From contig JAZQDJ010000080.1 of the NCBI GenBank assembly GCA_045546735.1, positions 1-64,000 on the forward strand: a stretch of DNA of 64,000 bases, in the 5' to 3' direction. This DNA is from SVFI01 sp045546735 (GTDB lineage: Bacteria > Bacillota > Clostridia > Lachnospirales > Lachnospiraceae). The translations under genes and the position numbers were made by a program. The notes under the pieces are model-generated. The model made no database searches and was not told where the DNA came from. It was given only the letters and a program-made list of their open reading frames with translations. Of this stretch, positions 1 to 8,272 are shown in pieces; the stretch's first letter is position 1, and every line of letters begins with the position of its first letter.

Positions 1-180
1 AAAGAGCCCGGGCGATAGCTGTAGAAGCCGTCTTTTCCGGGAATTTGTGGGCAAGAAAAGGTAAAAAAGTCGGAAAAGAGCCCGGGCGAGGGCGGTAGAA
101 GAAGTCTTTTCCGGGAATTCGTGGGCAAGAAAAGGCAAAAAAGTCAGAAAAGAGCCCAGGCGAGCAGACGAAGAAGCGCA
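1..180. repeat. 74-bp direct tandem repeat, 2 full units plus a partial third
   Basis: Units run 1-74 and 75-148, with a degenerate third from 149 to about 180. Each begins AAAGAGCCCGGGCGA and carries TCTTTTCCGGGAATT and GTGGGCAAGAAAAGG blocks; the two full units differ at only a handful of positions. The array starts exactly at the window edge, so it probably continues to the left. No open reading frame with a ribosome-binding site is visible. The string GAAAAGAGCCC recurs near 47288, so the unit may belong to a dispersed intergenic family. Function unknown. Confidence 0.85.
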
Positions 181-225
181 TAAGAGATAAGAAAATGTTT
201 TTCGTGAAAAAATATAATGCAAAAT

Positions 226-253
226 TTGCCGAAATGTATTAAAATAAGATAAA
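226..253 (+). promoter_or_regulatory. possible sigma-A promoter before rmlB
   Basis: TTGCCG at 226-231 and GATAAA at 248-253 are separated by 16 bp. The -10 is weak, and transcription would start just before the AGGAGG at 267-272. The element could equally be inactive, with rmlB transcribed from further left. Confidence 0.3.
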
Positions 254-280
254 TATGCGTAATACTAGGAGGACTATGCT

Positions 281-1363
281 ATGAGAACATATCTCGTAAC
301 AGGAGGAGCCGGTTTTATCGGATCCAATTACATTCACTACATGTTTAAAAAATATGACAATGAAATCCGCATTATCAATGTGGATGCACTCACATATGCA
401 GGTAACCTTGAAAATCTCAAGGGTGTAGAGGACAGGGAGAATTATACATTTGTAAAAGCGGATATCTGTGACAAAGAAGCAATTGCAAAAATCTTTGCAG
501 AGAACGATATCGACCGCGTAGTGCACTTCGCGGCGGAAAGTCACGTAGACAGAAGTATCCGTAATCCGGAAGTGTTTGTTCAGACAAACGTTCTCGGAAC
601 AGCGGTAATGCTCAACTGTGCAAAAGCAGCATGGGAACTTCCGGACGGCTCGTTCAAAGAGGGCAAGAAATTCCTTCATGTTTCGACAGATGAAGTGTAC
701 GGTTCTCTTCCGGATGATGAAAATGCATTTTTCTATGAGACAACACCGTATGATCCGCACAGCCCGTATTCAGCGAGCAAGGCAAGTTCAGACATGCTTG
801 TAAAAGCATATATGGACACATATAAATTCCCGGCGAATATTACGAACTGCTCTAACAACTATGGTCCGTACCAGTTCCCGGAAAAACTGATTCCGCTTAT
901 TATCAACAATGCACTTCAGGGCAAAAAGCTTCCTGTGTACGGCGATGGTAAAAACGTGCGTGACTGGCTCTTTGTAGAAGACCATGCGAAAGCAATTGAT
1001 ATGGTGCAGGAGCAGGGGCGTCTGTTTGAGACATACAATGTCGGCGGTCACAATGAAAAACAGAATATCGAGATTATTCATATTATTCTTGATACATTAC
1101 AGGAGATGCTTCCGGAAGGAGATCCTCGTAAGGCGCTTGTAACGGAGGAATTGATTACCTATGTGGAAGACAGAAAAGGACATGACAGACGTTATGCGAT
1201 TGCGCCGGACAAGATTAAGGCCGAGATCGGATGGGAACCTGAGACTATGTTCAAAGAAGGTATCCGCAAGACAATCCAGTGGTTCTTCGAGAACGAAGAG
1301 TGGATGAAAAATGTGACAAGCGGTGACTATCAGAAATACTATAACGATATGTATAAAAACTAA
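281..1363 (+). CDS. rmlB: dTDP-glucose 4,6-dehydratase
   Basis: A 360-residue extended short-chain dehydrogenase that converts dTDP-glucose to dTDP-4-keto-6-deoxyglucose, the second step to dTDP-L-rhamnose. The NAD-binding TGGAGFIGS motif is at residues 7-15, the dehydratase T-D-E triad at 136-138 (STDEVYG) and the catalytic Tyr163/Lys167 pair in YSASK. Length and motif spacing match the RmlB family. The ATG lies 8 nt after AGGAGG. rmlA follows, but rmlC and rmlD are not in the window and may lie to the left or elsewhere. A hairpin with GGAAGAAG/CTTCTTCC arms sits between rmlB and rmlA (about 1376-1413). Confidence 0.96.
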   Translation: MRTYLVTGGAGFIGSNYIHYMFKKYDNEIRIINVDALTYAGNLENLKGVEDRENYTFVKADICDKEAIAKIFAENDIDRVVHFAAESHVDRSIRNPEVFVQTNVLGTAVMLNCAKAAWELPDGSFKEGKKFLHVSTDEVYGSLPDDENAFFYETTPYDPHSPYSASKASSDMLVKAYMDTYKFPANITNCSNNYGPYQFPEKLIPLIINNALQGKKLPVYGDGKNVRDWLFVEDHAKAIDMVQEQGRLFETYNVGGHNEKQNIEIIHIILDTLQEMLPEGDPRKALVTEELITYVEDRKGHDRRYAIAPDKIKAEIGWEPETMFKEGIRKTIQWFFENEEWMKNVTSGDYQKYYNDMYKN

Positions 1364-1446
1364 GAAAATGACAAAGGAAGAAGGCTTGGCGGCGCATGTC
1401 AGGGTCTTCTTCCTATGTGCGTCATAGAGGTTAAATGGAGGTTCAG

Positions 1447-2325
1447 ATGAAAGGTATTATTTTAGCAGGTGGTTCGGGTACAAGATTGTATCCGCTGACC
1501 AAAGCAATTTCAAAACAGATTATGCCGGTGTATGACAAACCGATGATTTATTATCCGTTGTCAATCCTGATGCTGGCGGGCATTCGTGAAGTGCTCATTA
1601 TTTCGACACCGCGCGACCTTCCGACATTTGAAGAATTGTTCGGAAGCGGCGAGCAGCTCGGAATGAAATTTTCATATGCAGTGCAGGAACAGCCGCGCGG
1701 ACTCGCAGATGCGTTTATTATCGGTGCGGATTTTATCGGTGATGACAGCGTTGCACTCGTACTCGGTGACAATATTTTCTACGGACAGAGTTTTTCGGAA
1801 GTTCTCCGCCGTACAGCAGAGCGCACACAAAATGAAAAAGGTGCAACGATTTTCGGATACTATGTCAGAGACCCGAAGGAATACGGCGTGGTAGAGTTCG
1901 ATGAAAACGGAAGAGCGCTTTCCATCGAGGAAAAACCGGAGCATCCGAAGAGTAATTATGCGGTTCCGGGACTTTATTTCTATGACAATGATGTGGTTGA
2001 AATCGCGGCAAATGTGAAACCGTCTGCGCGCGGGGAAATTGAAATCACAAGTATCAACAACGAATATCTGCGACGCGGAACGTTAAATGTGGAGACGCTC
2101 GGACGCGGATTTGCATGGCTTGATACCGGAAACCATGATGCACTTTTGGAGGCAGCGGATTTTGTGGCTGCATTCCAGAAACGTCAGGGACTTTATATTT
2201 CCTGTATTGAAGAAATTGCTTATAAACGCGGATTTATCAGCAAAGAGCAGCTTCTTGAGTTGGCAGAGCCGCTGATGAAGACGGATTACGGTAAATATCT
2301 CGTAGAGGTAGCAAATGGACTCTAA
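1447..2325 (+). CDS. rmlA: glucose-1-phosphate thymidylyltransferase
   Basis: A 292-residue nucleotidyltransferase that makes dTDP-glucose from dTTP and glucose-1-phosphate; its product feeds RmlB. The signature LAGGSGTRLYPLT lies at residues 6-18, followed by the KQIMPVYDKPMIYYPLS substrate loop typical of RmlA. I chose the ATG at 1447 rather than the in-frame ATG at 1435, because the GGAGG at 1437-1441 lies between them and is correctly spaced only for 1447. The 3' end overlaps the start of the muramidase gene by 11 nt, implying translational coupling. Confidence 0.95.
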   Translation: MKGIILAGGSGTRLYPLTKAISKQIMPVYDKPMIYYPLSILMLAGIREVLIISTPRDLPTFEELFGSGEQLGMKFSYAVQEQPRGLADAFIIGADFIGDDSVALVLGDNIFYGQSFSEVLRRTAERTQNEKGATIFGYYVRDPKEYGVVEFDENGRALSIEEKPEHPKSNYAVPGLYFYDNDVVEIAANVKPSARGEIEITSINNEYLRRGTLNVETLGRGFAWLDTGNHDALLEAADFVAAFQKRQGLYISCIEEIAYKRGFISKEQLLELAEPLMKTDYGKYLVEVANGL

Positions 2326-3592
2326 ACTGAAACTTCAGGTAATTGCATGTGTTTCGGTCATTGTCTGCATGGTGCTTGGTTTAGTTCTTTACATGAATCA
2401 GGAGCAAGAGAAGCCGGTGGCGACGCAGGTGACGGAAACAACGACGGAAAATAATATATTGCAGCCGAGTCATTCTGTGGATGAAAAGTATGAACTCGAT
2501 CCGTATGCGGACCCGTATGCGTTCCTCGGAGACGATGATTTTTTTGATAAAGAAGAGGAAGAGGAAATCGTTGATACGTCTGATATGCTTTCGCTTCTTG
2601 TTTCGACCACGCAGAAGGATATCCGTGTCCATGTCGTGGATGACAGCGGGAAAGCGGTGACGGGAAAACAGTTTAAGTTCCGGCTGAAAAAGGACGGGAA
2701 AGAAATTCAGAAAACATTTCTGGATGAGGATAAAGACGGTATGCTTTATCTTTCGGACATGGAGAGCGGTGAGTACGAAGTTGTGCTCCGTCCGCTTGCA
2801 GAATATGAGGTTCCGGAAGAGGGAGTTGTTGTTTCGGTATCGGATGAAATTTCGTATACGGTGATTGATGATATCTCTTTCCTGATCCGTTCGGAAGATG
2901 AGATTGATGCTACGGTCGAAGATACGGCGGTAAACGGTGCAGAACTTGATGCGGACGGGACGGAGACGAACAAACGTCTCTCTGACGGCGCAACAGTATT
3001 CGGTATCGATGTCTCAAAATGGAACAAGGATATTGATTGGGAAAAAGTGAAGGCAGCAGGAGTGGAGTTTGCCATTATCCGCTGCGGATATCGTGGTTCT
3101 AAGACGGGCGCGCTTGTCGAGGATCCGTATTTTGCAAAAAATATTCAGGGGGCGACAGATGCGGGAATCCGTGTCGGTATCTATTTCTTTACACAGGCGG
3201 TAACGCCGGTTGAGGCAGTGGAAGAGGCCAGTATGGTGCTCACGCTCAGCAGACAGCACAAGATTTCTTATCCGCTCTTTATTGATACTGAAGGTGCGGG
3301 CGGAAACGGACGTGCAGACGGACTGGACAAAGAAACGCGTACGGCTGTTTGTAAAGCTTTCTGCGAAACGATTGAGAATGCAGGTTATACAGCAGGTGTT
3401 TATGCAAGTAAGCATTGGCTGGAAAACAATCTTGATACAGAGCAGCTTGCGGCTTATTCGACATGGCTTGCGCAATATTCAAGTCAGCCGACATACGAAG
3501 GAGAGTACGATATGTGGCAGTATACTTCTGCCGGTAAAATCGATGGTATCAGTACGTTGGTTGATTATAATGTCAGCTATATGGATTATTAA
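2315..3592 (+). CDS. membrane-anchored GH25 muramidase (lysozyme-like)
   Basis: A 425-residue protein with an N-terminal hydrophobic anchor (about residues 8-26), an acidic low-complexity stretch (50-90), a beta-rich SpaA/prealbumin-like module (about 100-180) and a C-terminal GH25 domain (about 228-425). The catalytic-type residues are visible: Asp232 in GIDVSKW and Asp324/Glu326 in FIDTE. GH25 enzymes cleave the MurNAc-GlcNAc bond of peptidoglycan, so this one probably remodels the wall outside the membrane. Its position inside a polysaccharide operon, overlapping rmlA, suggests a role in making room for, or processing, wall-linked glycan. The acidic linker has no clear function. Confidence 0.9.
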   Translation: MDSKLKLQVIACVSVIVCMVLGLVLYMNQEQEKPVATQVTETTTENNILQPSHSVDEKYELDPYADPYAFLGDDDFFDKEEEEEIVDTSDMLSLLVSTTQKDIRVHVVDDSGKAVTGKQFKFRLKKDGKEIQKTFLDEDKDGMLYLSDMESGEYEVVLRPLAEYEVPEEGVVVSVSDEISYTVIDDISFLIRSEDEIDATVEDTAVNGAELDADGTETNKRLSDGATVFGIDVSKWNKDIDWEKVKAAGVEFAIIRCGYRGSKTGALVEDPYFAKNIQGATDAGIRVGIYFFTQAVTPVEAVEEASMVLTLSRQHKISYPLFIDTEGAGGNGRADGLDKETRTAVCKAFCETIENAGYTAGVYASKHWLENNLDTEQLAAYSTWLAQYSSQPTYEGEYDMWQYTSAGKIDGISTLVDYNVSYMDY

Positions 3593-3613
3593 TCATTTGG
3601 GAGCAGTTTGGGA

Positions 3614-5329
3614 ATGCAGATAGAGAAAAGCAGAAAAAATCTCATAACGGTACTTTTGTTTGTGCTTTTCGGCGTTTTGTCCGCCATCGGCATTTGGAAA
3701 ACAATATATTTCAGTGCAGATATTGATGAGTCATATGCACTCACGATGGCAGCGCGTATTGCCGGCGGTGAATGCATGATGTATGAACTGTGGGAACTGC
3801 ATCAGATGTCAGCCTTTCTTTATGCGCCGTTAGTTGCGCTATATAAGGCAGTTGCAGGTTCTTTGGAAGGTGCACTGATTTTTATGCGCATCTGCGGACT
3901 CGTGATACAGGCACTCATCAGTGTTTTTGTCTACCGTACAGTGCGCAGGGACATGCCTGTATGGCTGTCTTTGGTTGTCGCATTTGCGTATTTTAATTTC
4001 ACACCGAAACATATAGCATCATTTGAGTTTTCCCTGTTGTTTTATTGGGCGTTCATGGTTCTTATGCTGTGCCTGCTCCGCTATATGGAGACAAAGCATA
4101 TGCGCTGGATGGCAGTGTCGGGCATTGCGATGAGCGTGATTGTACTTTGTTATCCGACGATGCTTCTTTTGTTTGTTTGGGTATTTTTATGGCTTTTGGT
4201 AAAAAAAGAGAAAAAAGCGGCCGGGCTTTTGACTGCGACGTGCGGAGTGCTCGGTATTTTGTTTGTGCTCTGTCTTGTAATCGGGTATGGCGGATTTGGC
4301 GTATTTGGTTATATCCCGAATGTTTTGATGGATGAGTCGCACACCCAAAATCTGGCGCTGCATATGTACACACATCTGCAGGGGATTTGGGACATGCTTT
4401 TTGTACTTCTTGCACTGATGATTCTTTTTCATGTGGGTCGTCCGGTGCTGGATAAGAAAAAGCAGAACGGAACATTGTTTCTCGGGCTTCTTTTGGTTGC
4501 ACAGGCGCTGTATGCCATCGTGCAATTCCACACAATAAATGATGTGAATTTTATGATTTTTTATCCGGTTCTTTTGCAGGTTTTTGCAGTGGAATGGTAT
4601 GCATACGCTTCCTTTCCGAAGGAGCAAAAGGACAGAATATATTTTGAGACGGTTTTTCCGGTTACGCTTGTTGCAGTGCTTGCGATTTTGTTATCTTCCA
4701 ATGTGCTGACGGCATCTTCGATGAGTTATTTTATGCCGGGCGTACTTCTCGGTGTTTGGCAGGTGTATCGTGTGTTCAAGTGCCGGGAGCAGGAAAATCA
4801 GGGAAAGAAAAAGCGTTCCTACGCATGGATGGCAGTCGTTTTGCTTGTCTGCGTTTTGGTGCAGCTTTTTGCGGCGCGTATTTTGCTTGTCCGTTTTTCG
4901 TCTACCCAGAAAAAGAATATGTTTGAAACATATTATGAGGTGTCACATGATGTATTAAAAGGTGTGCGTCTGGGAGATTTTGATTATGTGCAGTATGAAG
5001 CAAAATCGGCGCTTTTAGATAAATATGTAGATGAGGATGACAGTTTCCTTTATGTCGGTGCGGATATGTTTTTGTATACACAGCTCGACGGAGCAACGAT
5101 TGCGACGGGGAATACGATTTCCACGCCTGCATTCGGGCAGCAGCTTATGAAGTACTACGAGGTGCATCCGGAGAAAATACCGACGGTGGTATTTGTGGAC
5201 AGGGAGTACGGTGCGGACTTTTCGCAGGTGCTCATGACAGAACCGATGAAAACGTTTATGGAGACATATTTTGAAACAGAGCAGTCGGTTATAGAGCCGG
5301 CAGTTACGGTATATACGAGAGAAAGGTAA
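3614..5329 (+). CDS. polytopic GT-C-type glycosyltransferase-like protein
   Basis: A 571-residue protein with about 11-12 hydrophobic segments and a soluble C-terminal domain (about residues 440-571). Near the first membrane segment it has DIDESYA followed by WELHQMS, acidic and His residues placed as in lipid-sugar-dependent GT-C enzymes. A C-terminal block contains NTISTPAFGQQ. Both blocks recur in the gene at 55107-56810, making the two paralogs. An earlier TTG start at 3608 is possible, but the GGGAG at 3599-3603 is better spaced for ATG 3614. It probably transfers a sugar from an undecaprenyl carrier outside the membrane; the substrate is unknown. Confidence 0.75.
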   Translation: MQIEKSRKNLITVLLFVLFGVLSAIGIWKTIYFSADIDESYALTMAARIAGGECMMYELWELHQMSAFLYAPLVALYKAVAGSLEGALIFMRICGLVIQALISVFVYRTVRRDMPVWLSLVVAFAYFNFTPKHIASFEFSLLFYWAFMVLMLCLLRYMETKHMRWMAVSGIAMSVIVLCYPTMLLLFVWVFLWLLVKKEKKAAGLLTATCGVLGILFVLCLVIGYGGFGVFGYIPNVLMDESHTQNLALHMYTHLQGIWDMLFVLLALMILFHVGRPVLDKKKQNGTLFLGLLLVAQALYAIVQFHTINDVNFMIFYPVLLQVFAVEWYAYASFPKEQKDRIYFETVFPVTLVAVLAILLSSNVLTASSMSYFMPGVLLGVWQVYRVFKCREQENQGKKKRSYAWMAVVLLVCVLVQLFAARILLVRFSSTQKKNMFETYYEVSHDVLKGVRLGDFDYVQYEAKSALLDKYVDEDDSFLYVGADMFLYTQLDGATIATGNTISTPAFGQQLMKYYEVHPEKIPTVVFVDREYGADFSQVLMTEPMKTFMETYFETEQSVIEPAVTVYTRER

Positions 5330-5333
5330 GAGT

Positions 5334-6314
5334 ATGGAACTGATAAAGATATTGCTTTTGATATGCATACTTCTTGTGTATCCTTTGTTCCCGGGCAGTT
5401 TTGTGCGTTGGGTGTTAAAAAAGAAAAATAGTGAGTATGGTCTGGGAACGATGTACGTCGCAGGTGTTCTTTCGTGCGGCGTAATTTTCGGAACGCTTTC
5501 ATTTTTCGGTGTGCGTTCCGGTATGTCGCTGGATCTTTTTTCGAAAGCAGCACTTATTACGGCGTTGCTTTTTTTGCTTTTCTGTGTTGTGATGCTATTT
5601 GCCATCCGCGGATACCGAAAGATGTTTGTGCAAGCATGGAAGGGATGGAAAGCAAAGCCGGGAAAAGAAGAGGTTTATATTGTATTTGCCTTTCTTCTGA
5701 TGATGGTTCTGTATTTGCTTCAGCCGTTTTCTGTGGAGCCGTCACATGACACGGCAGAACGGGTTGTCACATTGGTTGATACGGGGCGGCTAGCGGGTAC
5801 GGACCCGCTGACGGGACAGGAAGCCCCGGTCAAAGGGAATTGGAAAGACCAGCTGGAGAATTTGCCGCTGATATATGCAACGCTTTGTCGCTGGACGGGT
5901 CTTTCGCCGGCACAGATGCTTTTTGATGTTGTGCCGTATGTTGTACTGTTTTTTGCATTTTGCGTCATTTCTACTTTTGTGGATGGGGCGTTTGAGAAAC
6001 ATAAAATGAGCCGCGCTGCTTCGCTCGTGCTTTTTGCACTTATTACAGTATGCGGAAATGTGGCTTATATGAATACGTCATACGGACTGATTCATTATCC
6101 GTATGAAGCAATGACAATTTTTTCGAGTATTTTGCTTCCGCTTGCATTTTTTTACGCAATGTCGCGGGAACACGTGCTTTTGATCATGCTTGTGTGGGTG
6201 AATGCAGTGTTTGCGGTCGGTGTTGAGAAAGCGGTTGTCATCCTCGGCCTTCAGGTGATTTGTTATGTAGTATCCTACCTCGTTTACCGTCTGACGGAAA
6301 GGAGGGATGGCTGA
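5334..6314 (+). CDS. polytopic membrane protein, first half of a two-gene module
   Basis: A 326-residue protein with about nine hydrophobic segments. After the fourth comes a polar loop with VEPSHDTAERV and TGRLAGTDPLTG. No named family is certain; layout and neighbours suggest a GT-C-like glycan enzyme split over two genes, perhaps of the DUF6077 kind, which I could not check. The N-terminal half lines up with the protein at 7198-8259: a proline-containing first helix, a short basic loop, then similar helices. Its stop codon overlaps the next start (TGATG), so the two proteins are probably made in equal amounts and may act together. Confidence 0.7.
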   Translation: MELIKILLLICILLVYPLFPGSFVRWVLKKKNSEYGLGTMYVAGVLSCGVIFGTLSFFGVRSGMSLDLFSKAALITALLFLLFCVVMLFAIRGYRKMFVQAWKGWKAKPGKEEVYIVFAFLLMMVLYLLQPFSVEPSHDTAERVVTLVDTGRLAGTDPLTGQEAPVKGNWKDQLENLPLIYATLCRWTGLSPAQMLFDVVPYVVLFFAFCVISTFVDGAFEKHKMSRAASLVLFALITVCGNVAYMNTSYGLIHYPYEAMTIFSSILLPLAFFYAMSREHVLLIMLVWVNAVFAVGVEKAVVILGLQVICYVVSYLVYRLTERRDG

Positions 6315-7192
6315 TGGATGTCGTTGTACTTTTTATGAAATTGGAAGATAAATATTGGGGCATATTTTTAGCTGCCCTGTTTTTCCTTTATGTTGTTTGG
6401 GTAGATAACAGAAAAACGAAAATTGCGAAAAGATGGCCGCTTATGTTTGCAGTATACGGAATCGTATCTTATTTGATTTTCCTTTGTCCGCTTACGTACA
6501 AGGCGGTGCAAAAAATGGCTCCTTCGCTTTCCGGATATTATGAAATCAGCCATATGCAGCTGGTTGTGCCGATTCTTACGGTTGCGGGAACGACGGCGCT
6601 TTTGATTGTGAACAAAGAGAGTAAAAAGAGGGCGATGTGTCTGCTGATTGGGTTTGCACTTCTTTTAGTTGCAGCAGGCGATTTTGCATACCTTTCTCCG
6701 GAAACTTCCGGATGGGCAGCAACATGCAATGAGGAAGAGGAACAGGTGCTTGATGCTATCCTTGCGCATGCTAAAGAAAACGGAGAAGAAGGAAAACTCC
6801 GTATTTGGGGAATGGAAAAACTGATGGCAAAGAGCCGTCTGTATGAGGATGCCTTTGTACCGATTTACGGAAAGGATATGGGAGAACATCCGGAAAGATA
6901 CAATGAGCAGCTGCAGATTATGTATCAAAACTATGCTTCTTATGACAGAGGAGACGGTTCGGCAATTAATATCGGTGACCAGGTGGATGCACTGGCGTGT
7001 TTTCCGTATTTATATCCGGAAGTGGATTGTGATTATTTGATTTTATATAATCCGGAAAAACAGTATGCCGATTATGCGGAGTTTTACGGGGAAACCGGAT
7101 TTGACATAGAGGGACGTGTTTGCGACCTCGGATATGAATTGGTCGGAAAAACCGACTTGATGTTTGTGTTTTACAAACAGGAAGGACGATAG
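6314..7192 (+). CDS. membrane protein with C-terminal soluble domain, second half of module
   Basis: A 292-residue protein with four hydrophobic segments in the first 140 residues, then a soluble domain rich in charged residues that includes LRIWGMEKLMAKSRLY and DYLILYNPEKQYADY. The frame is open further left, but ATG 6314 follows GGAGGG at 6301-6306 at proper distance and is coupled to the previous stop. The four-helix plus soluble-domain plan repeats in the N-terminal part of the gene at 8273-9946, which adds a hydrolase domain. Function unknown; likely a partner of the preceding protein in extracytoplasmic sugar transfer. Confidence 0.65.
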   Translation: MDVVVLFMKLEDKYWGIFLAALFFLYVVWVDNRKTKIAKRWPLMFAVYGIVSYLIFLCPLTYKAVQKMAPSLSGYYEISHMQLVVPILTVAGTTALLIVNKESKKRAMCLLIGFALLLVAAGDFAYLSPETSGWAATCNEEEEQVLDAILAHAKENGEEGKLRIWGMEKLMAKSRLYEDAFVPIYGKDMGEHPERYNEQLQIMYQNYASYDRGDGSAINIGDQVDALACFPYLYPEVDCDYLILYNPEKQYADYAEFYGETGFDIEGRVCDLGYELVGKTDLMFVFYKQEGR

Positions 7193-7197
7193 AAAAT

Positions 7198-8259
7198 ATG
7201 ATGATATTGCAGATTTTGATTGCATTTTTTCATATGTGTGTGGTTCCGTATTTGGCCGGCCGTGCGATTTTGCACAGGCAAAATAAGGTGGAGTACGCAG
7301 GGACGGCTTATACCATGGCGGCGGGTCTGATGGTTTCGTGGTCGGTGTATGAGGTGCTGGCACTTGTGATACAAAGAGTGGGCGGCGGATTCCGCATGCT
7401 CAGCACGGTGTATCTGGCAGGCTTGCTTTTCTTTGTGATTGCAGGAATTATCTGTGTGTGGAAAGAAGACGGAAAATCTTTTGCGGGGAAAATCTTCCGT
7501 TTTGCAAAACCGGACGGATACATGATAGCGGCACTTGTGCTGATCGGCGTACAGATAGGTGCGATTCTTGTTATGGCGACGCCGGATATGGACGATGCGT
7601 TTTATTCGGGGCTTTCTTCCATGAGCCTGGCACATGATTATATTCTTGAATATGACGCATATGCTGGACGTATGTTAAACGAGATAAGTAAAAGATATAT
7701 GATATCGGCGTTGCCGGTTTGGCAGGCAAGCCTGTCGCTGTATACGGGAATGCACCATTTGGTGATTACCCACAATCTGTTTCCGCTGTTTTATATGCCT
7801 CTTGCGTACGGTTTATATTACCGCATGGGCAAGCGCTTTCTGCAGAGGGAAGGAAATATGGGAGCGCAGGGCAAGTTTTTGTTTTTCTTTGCGCTGATGC
7901 ATATGATCGGGAATTATTATGTGTTCAGTCCGGAGAATTTCCTGGTGACACGTATATGGCAGGGAAAGGCTTTGTTTGCGTCAATCGGAATTCCGGTTCT
8001 CTGGCTTTGCGGTCAAAGCGCATTGTTTGCGCCGGAAGAACGCATGAAAGTGTCGGACCGGGTCCGGGTATGGCTCCTTGTTGCATGTGTTTTACTTGCA
8101 TGTACATTTATGGGGGAAACGGGACTGTTCCTTGGACCGTTTTTGCTTGGATGCCAGACGCTAGTGGCGTGTTTTATGACGAAAAAATGGATGAAGATAC
8201 TGCCGGCAGTGATATGTTGCCTGCCGCAGGTTCTTTTGTTTTTGATATATTTGCTGTAA
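7198..8259 (+). CDS. polytopic membrane protein, first half of second module
   Basis: A 353-residue protein with about nine hydrophobic segments and a polar loop after the fourth (ATPDMDDAFYSG). It corresponds by position and pattern to the protein at 5334-6314, suggesting an old tandem duplication of a two-gene module. Start ATG 7198 follows AAGGA; a second ATG directly after it (7201) is equally usable. The next gene begins 13 nt downstream, so the two are co-transcribed. The DxDD loop could be a lipid-sugar or metal site, but I see no decisive family motif. Confidence 0.65.
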   Translation: MMILQILIAFFHMCVVPYLAGRAILHRQNKVEYAGTAYTMAAGLMVSWSVYEVLALVIQRVGGGFRMLSTVYLAGLLFFVIAGIICVWKEDGKSFAGKIFRFAKPDGYMIAALVLIGVQIGAILVMATPDMDDAFYSGLSSMSLAHDYILEYDAYAGRMLNEISKRYMISALPVWQASLSLYTGMHHLVITHNLFPLFYMPLAYGLYYRMGKRFLQREGNMGAQGKFLFFFALMHMIGNYYVFSPENFLVTRIWQGKALFASIGIPVLWLCGQSALFAPEERMKVSDRVRVWLLVACVLLACTFMGETGLFLGPFLLGCQTLVACFMTKKWMKILPAVICCLPQVLLFLIYLL

Positions 8260-8272
8260 TAAGGAGATAGCT

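Noticed and set aside
1..180. CRISPR-like array
   Set aside because: The units are 74 bp, directly joined with no unique spacers, and there are no cas genes.
5334..7192. A single GT-C gene broken by a frameshift
   Set aside because: The second part has its own GGAGGG and ATG, and the neighbouring pair shows the same two-gene plan, so the split is genuine.
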